Of a stretch of 64,000 nucleotides of DNA, positions 59,819-64,000 are shown piece by piece. Location of the stretch: the NCBI RefSeq assembly GCF_964021845.1, contig NZ_CAXHZC010000005.1, positions 310,001 through 374,000 on the forward strand, read 5' to 3'. The stretch comes from Arcticibacterium sp964021845 (lineage in GTDB: Bacteria > Bacteroidota > Bacteroidia > Cytophagales > Spirosomataceae). The translations under genes and the position numbers were made by a program. Within the stretch, counting starts at the first letter, position 1, and each line of letters opens with the position of its first letter. The notes below the pieces were generated by a model. It did not search any database and was not told where the DNA came from. It saw nothing but the letters and a program-made list of their open reading frames with translations.

Positions 59819-61090
59819 TTAAAAGATTTCAGAGAAGCCTTTATGGAAGGTAGCGTATATTTTACCTTTTAATTCTTTCCCTATAAAAGGCGAATTCTTC
59901 GATTTTGAAATGATGTCTTTCAGTTCAAAGTTTATTTTTTCATCAGGATTAAAAACGGTCAAATTAGCTAATTCTCCTTCTGCTATTTTGGGTTGCGTTT
60001 TATTCAATAGCTTCCTTGGGTTTTCTGTGAAAGAGGCTATAATGGTTTCTAACTCTTGGTCGCCGTGGGTAAGGGCCGCAGCAAAAGCAGTCTGCAAACC
60101 TATAACACCAAAACTGGCAAGGTCAAACTCCATATTTTTATGCTCTTCGTCTAGCGGATGGTGGTCAGAAACTATGGCGTCAATGGTGCCGTCTGCCAGT
60201 CCTTTCTGAAGTGCTTTGATGTCTTTCTTTGACCTGAAAGGAGGATTTACCTTTAAGTTAGTATCAAAGCCTGCCAAATCTTCATCCGTAAAAGCCAACT
60301 GATGTGCGGCTATATCACAGCTTACAGCTAAGCCTTTTTGCTTGGCTACTCTTATGAGCTTTACCGCTGCTGCCGTAGAGATACAAGAAAAGTGTAGCAA
60401 TGAATTATCATGCTCTAAATCGGCGTATTCCAAGAGTTTTAAATCTCTCATTACCATAAGTTCTTCTGCCTCAGAAGGAATTCCTTTAGTACCCATCATG
60501 GTACTGGTAATGCCTTCATGCATTTGGCCAAAAGCCGCTAAGGTAGGTTCCTCGGCTCTGTTAATTAATAGAGCTTTTTTTGGATATAGGTATTGCAGCG
60601 TTTTGTAAAGAATATCCGAATTCCAGAGTGGTTTGGAGCCATCAGTAAATGCTGTTACGCCTGCGGCTAATAAATCCCACATTTCTGTAAAATCTTCTCC
60701 CGCGGTATCTTTTGTTACAGCAGCTGTAGGGAGTAAAGAGGTTAAGCTTCTTTCTGAAAAATGCTGAAAGTACTTTACAGACTCCTTGCTTTGAATGATA
60801 GGAGTGGTATTTGGCATAATGGCCACTTCTGTAAATCCACCTTTGGCAGCTGCCGCCGAAAGGCTCTCCAAACTTTCCATTGACTCAAAGCCTGGCTCCA
60901 TACTGAAAGCTCGCATATCCATAAAACCAACAGAAACATGTAAGCCCTTGGCGTCAATGGTTTTACTGACAGTTGTACTGATATTGCCAATTTCTTTAAT
61001 GACACCTTTGTCAATAAGAATATCAACTACCTTTAAATGGTAAGCAGAATTTGGAGCTATTACTTTGGCTTTCTTTATTAAAACCTTCAT
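59819..61090 (-). CDS. Dihydroorotase homologue lacking metal-binding histidines
   Basis: The protein has 423 residues from the ATG at 61090; the longer frame begins with TTG. Over its length it follows the dihydroorotase fold: MPNTTPIIQSKESV, PTAAVTKDTAGEDFTEM, GVTAFTDGSKPL and VNPPFRSKKDI. The metal-site residues are changed: the DxHxH of active enzymes reads Asp58-Met-Arg60-Ala-Phe62, the next expected His is Asn177 and the following one is Cys236. The Asp of the last site (Asp309 in VSDHHP) remains. It therefore looks like a pseudo-dihydroorotase (PyrC-prime or PyrX type), which in Pseudomonas supports aspartate transcarbamoylase. It lies between gcvH and two DUF4199 genes. Confidence 0.85.
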   Translation of the reverse strand: MKVLIKKAKVIAPNSAYHLKVVDILIDKGVIKEIGNISTTVSKTIDAKGLHVSVGFMDMRAFSMEPGFESMESLESLSAAAAKGGFTEVAIMPNTTPIIQSKESVKYFQHFSERSLTSLLPTAAVTKDTAGEDFTEMWDLLAAGVTAFTDGSKPLWNSDILYKTLQYLYPKKALLINRAEEPTLAAFGQMHEGITSTMMGTKGIPSEAEELMVMRDLKLLEYADLEHDNSLLHFSCISTAAAVKLIRVAKQKGLAVSCDIAAHQLAFTDEDLAGFDTNLKVNPPFRSKKDIKALQKGLADGTIDAIVSDHHPLDEEHKNMEFDLASFGVIGLQTAFAAALTHGDQELETIIASFTENPRKLLNKTQPKIAEGELANLTVFNPDEKINFELKDIISKSKNSPFIGKELKGKIYATFHKGFSEIF

Positions 61091-61097
61091 ACTAATC

Positions 61098-61119
61098 AAA
61101 AAAAAAGCCCTTAAGGGCT
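61098..61119 (-). terminator. Short hairpin and U-tract between gcvH and the dihydroorotase homologue
   Basis: The palindrome AGCCCTTAAGGGCT (61106-61119) is followed on the minus strand by nine Ts. The stem is only five pairs. The T-run ends 8 bases before the downstream ATG, so it may work as a terminator or partial attenuator. Confidence 0.6.
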
Positions 61120-61126
61120 AAATGAT

Positions 61127-61510
61127 TTATTGACCAATTAAATTTTTATATGTTTCGCTGTCCAGTAAACTGTCCAAATCAGAAACATCTTTTAATTCCA
61201 TTTTGATAATCCAACCTTCTTCATAAGGGTCTTCATTTATCTTTTCTGGCTCGTCTTCTAGCAGTTCATTAAACTCAATGATTTTACCATCAACAGGAAG
61301 AAATAAGTCAGAAACTGTTTTTACAGCTTCAATAGTTCCGAACACTTCTTCAGCAGCTAGTTCTTCATCAACAGTTTCTACTTCTACAAAAACTATATCG
61401 CCAAGTTCTCCTTGAGCAAATTCAGTGATACCGATTTTTGCGATGTTGCCTTCTTCCAGCTTAATCCATTCGTGGTCTTTCGTGTATTTCAGTTCCGATG
61501 GGAATTCCAT
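61127..61510 (-). CDS. gcvH: Glycine cleavage system H protein
   Basis: The 127-residue lipoyl carrier has the start SELKYTKDHEWIKLEEGNIA, FAQGELGDIVFVEV, the lipoyl Lys64 in IEAVKTVSDLFLP, and NEDPYEEGWIIKMEL. It shuttles the aminomethyl group between the P, T and L proteins of glycine cleavage. It lies 126 bases after sprA on the same strand. The other gcv genes are not in this window. Confidence 0.97.
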   Translation of the reverse strand: MEFPSELKYTKDHEWIKLEEGNIAKIGITEFAQGELGDIVFVEVETVDEELAAEEVFGTIEAVKTVSDLFLPVDGKIIEFNELLEDEPEKINEDPYEEGWIIKMELKDVSDLDSLLDSETYKNLIGQ

Positions 61511-61636
61511 ATAATTCTGTTGATATAAATAATGTGCCGCAATTTACGTCAATTCCTGTTTTGAGCAAAGCGGTTTTTATTTTAATCTCTGAAGCTCTAA
61601 AAGCTTTTAAAGGTCAGAACTTAGGCTAAAGCTTTA

Positions 61637-64000
61637 TCAATCCGCTAGGTTAAACTTCATGTTTAATCCACCTACTGTTCTTCTGGTTTCGTAAGAAAGG
61701 GAAGTGAAAGGTTTGTTCACAAATCGTTCGAAATAGAAGCCCATGCTGAGTTTCTTATTGAACTGATACTGCACCTGTGGTTTTATCTGCAAATTATAAT
61801 TTCCTTGGATAGGTACAGCATCGCCATCTAATCTTCTTTGAAGAGCAGTTACGTCTCTTATAGTAACATCAAAACGGAAGTTCAGGTCATTAGTAAGAAT
61901 GATATTGTTACCGTCACGCCCTCTAAAAGGTAATTTGACATTGTTTTTCTTAAAGCCAATCCCAAAGACTACATCGTTAGAATTATATTCGGCTACCTGT
62001 GAATTAGCTAGGTTTAATGCTGCTCTTCTTTCTCTGTTAAAATCTATACGCCCACTGATGTTTGCTTTAGTAGTAAACTGTACACCTATTAATGGAGAAA
62101 AACGCTCTTCCATGGTAATGCTACTCATGATAAATACGGGAGAGAAGTATTGATATAGTGACAACTGAGAACCGAGTGAATAGCCGTTATTATCTAAACC
62201 AATCATATCATAATCGCTATAAAGGAGCGAGCTGGTAAAGTTTCCTACGCTGTATGTAGAAGAGTAACTGTGACTTAATGTGATATTCTCAAATAACTTA
62301 TTGAATAAAGGGAGTTTCTCTAATCCATTATAGTCTACTCGCCAGTTTGGCAGAGGAAATTGTAAGAATGGATTGAATGTTGATTGTCCTTTTTTAGTAA
62401 CCTTATCAAAAAGCTTGTCAACATCTTTACCACTATATGCTGCAAAGAATGCTGGAATAAGAACGTCTTGTGAGTTTGGGTCATAAGTACCTCCTTCTCC
62501 TGAGGTATTGAGATCTTGAAGTTTTGTGATTACCTCAGATCTGTAAGCTTTCATTTTGTCAAAGATATCGTACTGGTAATTGTCACTAGGATCTTTACTC
62601 ATTTTAGTAAAGCCAGTCTTGAAAGACCAGAAAGACATACTGAAAGTACCGTTTCTGAAAGGGTTTAAAGCTTGGAAATCTCCACCGCTTTCTGTTGGGC
62701 GATAAATCTCTTGGTAAGAATCGCCTTTGCTATAATTACCTCTTATCTGCATTCTAAAACCTTTGAAAGGTTCTAGGTTCGTGCTAAAGTCAAACTTCTT
62801 TTGACGAGTTTGAGTGAAAGGGTCGTTTCTTATGGCACTGCGTGAAAGCCAATCTTCCGCACCTGCGGTTCTATGAATATCTCTTTTTTGACTTCCTAAA
62901 AGGGCAAAGGGTAATCCAGGGACTGCACCGTCTTTAGAAAGACCCATGAAGTTAACTTCTGGCAAGAATCCTGGTAAAATAGTAGTCTCTACTATGGAGT
63001 AATTAAAGTTTATACCACGCACCGTCATTAAGAGGCGAGTAAATGTTTTTAAGAAATCAGAGGTTGGTAAGATGATTTCTTCATCATCTCCGGGTGCTCT
63101 TGTAAAACGCTCTTTGGGCTGGTTGGGTGAGTTAGCAAACTTCAAATACTTTAATTTGTTGTAAAGCTTTACCAAATCAATTCTACCCTGAATGGCTAAC
63201 TCACGTCCATTTTCAATGAAATTGCCATACGTGTCACCATTAAAATCTGATAAGCTTTCATTGTTAGCATAATCAAATGAGTTGGCTCTGTATTGATAGT
63301 CTGTGTTAAACCTACTGTTGGCGTTTATCCAGTCTAGGAAAAAGAATTTGTCTAATGGTAGTTTATAAGTTAACTGAAGTCCTTGGGTATAGTTTTTGGC
63401 TCTGCCCGACGAGAATATACCTTGCCAAATACTTTCCTGTGCTTCGCCATACTCCTCGTCTATAATTGAATTCATTCTAGCATTATAAGTCATGGAGATA
63501 GACTTGGTCAAATCCCATTGCAGGTCATAATACCTATTGGTTAAGAAATACTTGATATAGTTCGGTTCAATACTTGGCAGTACTTCTCCTGGGCTTTCAG
63601 TTTGTTCTGCACTTCTGTAGGCGGTTTTTGTGAAACTTCTATTGAAGTCGGTTCGAAATGCAATGAGGTTCGGGATAGGGGAGAAGTTCAAAGCTTTAAT
63701 CCAAGCATACTTAGGTTTGTCAAGGCTTTCCTTGTCTTTAAAAGGTTCCCAAAGGGTGGTTTTAGGTTGAAACTGGTAGGATAAAGCCCCTGACTTTTGC
63801 TCTGCTAAATATTCGTCAATTAGGATATTGCTCCTACTAATACTGCTTTGGGCATAGGATACCGAGAAATTCTCAATGTCGTAAATGTGACTTTTAGCGT
63901 TAGGGTTAGTTTTGATTTTTCTAACGTTAGCTAGGTTGAAACCTTTGTTTACATTTCGGTCAATTACCAAGTCTTTGTACCTACGTTTTTCAGCATCTGT
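61637..64000 (-). CDS. sprA: SprA type IX secretion translocon (C-terminal part)
   Basis: The frame is open to base 64000, so the start lies outside the window; the visible 787 residues are the C-terminal third of a protein usually over 2000 residues long. Identifying stretches include RRYKDLVIDRNVNKGFNLAN, WIKALNFSPIPNLIAFRTDF and RSYSYTY-type barrel strands such as ENITLSHSYSSTYSVGNFT, with the end GGLNMKFNLAD. SprA is the giant outer membrane barrel through which type IX cargo leaves the cell; it also serves gliding in related bacteria. No break was seen in the visible part. Confidence 0.95.
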   Translation of the reverse strand, partial: TDAEKRRYKDLVIDRNVNKGFNLANVRKIKTNPNAKSHIYDIENFSVSYAQSSISRSNILIDEYLAEQKSGALSYQFQPKTTLWEPFKDKESLDKPKYAWIKALNFSPIPNLIAFRTDFNRSFTKTAYRSAEQTESPGEVLPSIEPNYIKYFLTNRYYDLQWDLTKSISMTYNARMNSIIDEEYGEAQESIWQGIFSSGRAKNYTQGLQLTYKLPLDKFFFLDWINANSRFNTDYQYRANSFDYANNESLSDFNGDTYGNFIENGRELAIQGRIDLVKLYNKLKYLKFANSPNQPKERFTRAPGDDEEIILPTSDFLKTFTRLLMTVRGINFNYSIVETTILPGFLPEVNFMGLSKDGAVPGLPFALLGSQKRDIHRTAGAEDWLSRSAIRNDPFTQTRQKKFDFSTNLEPFKGFRMQIRGNYSKGDSYQEIYRPTESGGDFQALNPFRNGTFSMSFWSFKTGFTKMSKDPSDNYQYDIFDKMKAYRSEVITKLQDLNTSGEGGTYDPNSQDVLIPAFFAAYSGKDVDKLFDKVTKKGQSTFNPFLQFPLPNWRVDYNGLEKLPLFNKLFENITLSHSYSSTYSVGNFTSSLLYSDYDMIGLDNNGYSLGSQLSLYQYFSPVFIMSSITMEERFSPLIGVQFTTKANISGRIDFNRERRAALNLANSQVAEYNSNDVVFGIGFKKNNVKLPFRGRDGNNIILTNDLNFRFDVTIRDVTALQRRLDGDAVPIQGNYNLQIKPQVQYQFNKKLSMGFYFERFVNKPFTSLSYETRRTVGGLNMKFNLAD

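Overview
The window is a chromosomal segment of a low-GC member of the Bacteroidota, most likely a gliding or formerly gliding Cytophagales-type bacterium. The signs are two SusC/SusD pairs, a hybrid two-component (HTCS) regulator, parts of the type IX secretion and gliding machinery (SprA, the DUF5103 plug protein, GldF and a protein with a type A sorting domain), and promoters of the Bacteroidota TAnnTTTG type. The order assignment is inference from gene content. No tRNA, rRNA, CRISPR array, transposase or phage gene was seen.

Layout. Bases 1-4462 hold a probable iron or metallophore uptake locus: a DUF4374-like surface lipoprotein (cut by the window start), a TonB-dependent receptor and a divergent PchR-like AraC regulator, with two promoter boxes back to back. 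Bases 4517-7267 encode a complete three-gene TRAP transporter. MiaE follows at 7453-8046. Bases 8242-20775 form a polysaccharide utilisation locus: sulfatase, HTCS regulator, SusC, SusD and a GH30 glycosidase. Bases 20928-27209 carry a DUF4287/DUF5655 protein, an unknown lipoprotein, a peroxiredoxin-like protein, and a second carbohydrate operon (an unrecognised all-helical lipoprotein plus an iduronate-2-sulfatase-like enzyme). Bases 27460-27557 are a GC-rich structured element. Bases 27601-31524 hold the tesA/ybbA/ybbP arrangement. Bases 31591-36175 hold small accessory genes, including a Crp-type regulator and what look like two decayed small genes.

Bases 36282-42621 are a housekeeping cluster on the minus strand, transcribed miaB, sigma-54 activator, lptE, small unknown, secG, groES, groEL. 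A second SusC/SusD pair with no enzyme follows (42825-47399), then an ABC-F ATPase, a type IX cargo protein and the DUF5103 plug protein. From 51776 to the end almost everything is on the minus strand: an RND exporter, an SRPBCC protein, YjjX, IspD, QueA, PhzF, GldF, two DUF4199 membrane proteins, a dihydroorotase homologue, GcvH and the C-terminal part of SprA.

How the genes fit together. The two sulfatases, the GH30 enzyme and the unknown helical protein suggest use of a sulfated glycan. SprA, the plug protein and the sorting-domain protein belong to one secretion route. MiaB and MiaE act successively on the same tRNA base. The least expected items are a dihydroorotase homologue that has lost its metal-binding histidines, the decayed small genes at 34803-35127, the GC-rich element at 27460-27557, the overlapping divergent promoters at 3398-3413, and the unrecognised 634-residue protein beside the second sulfatase.
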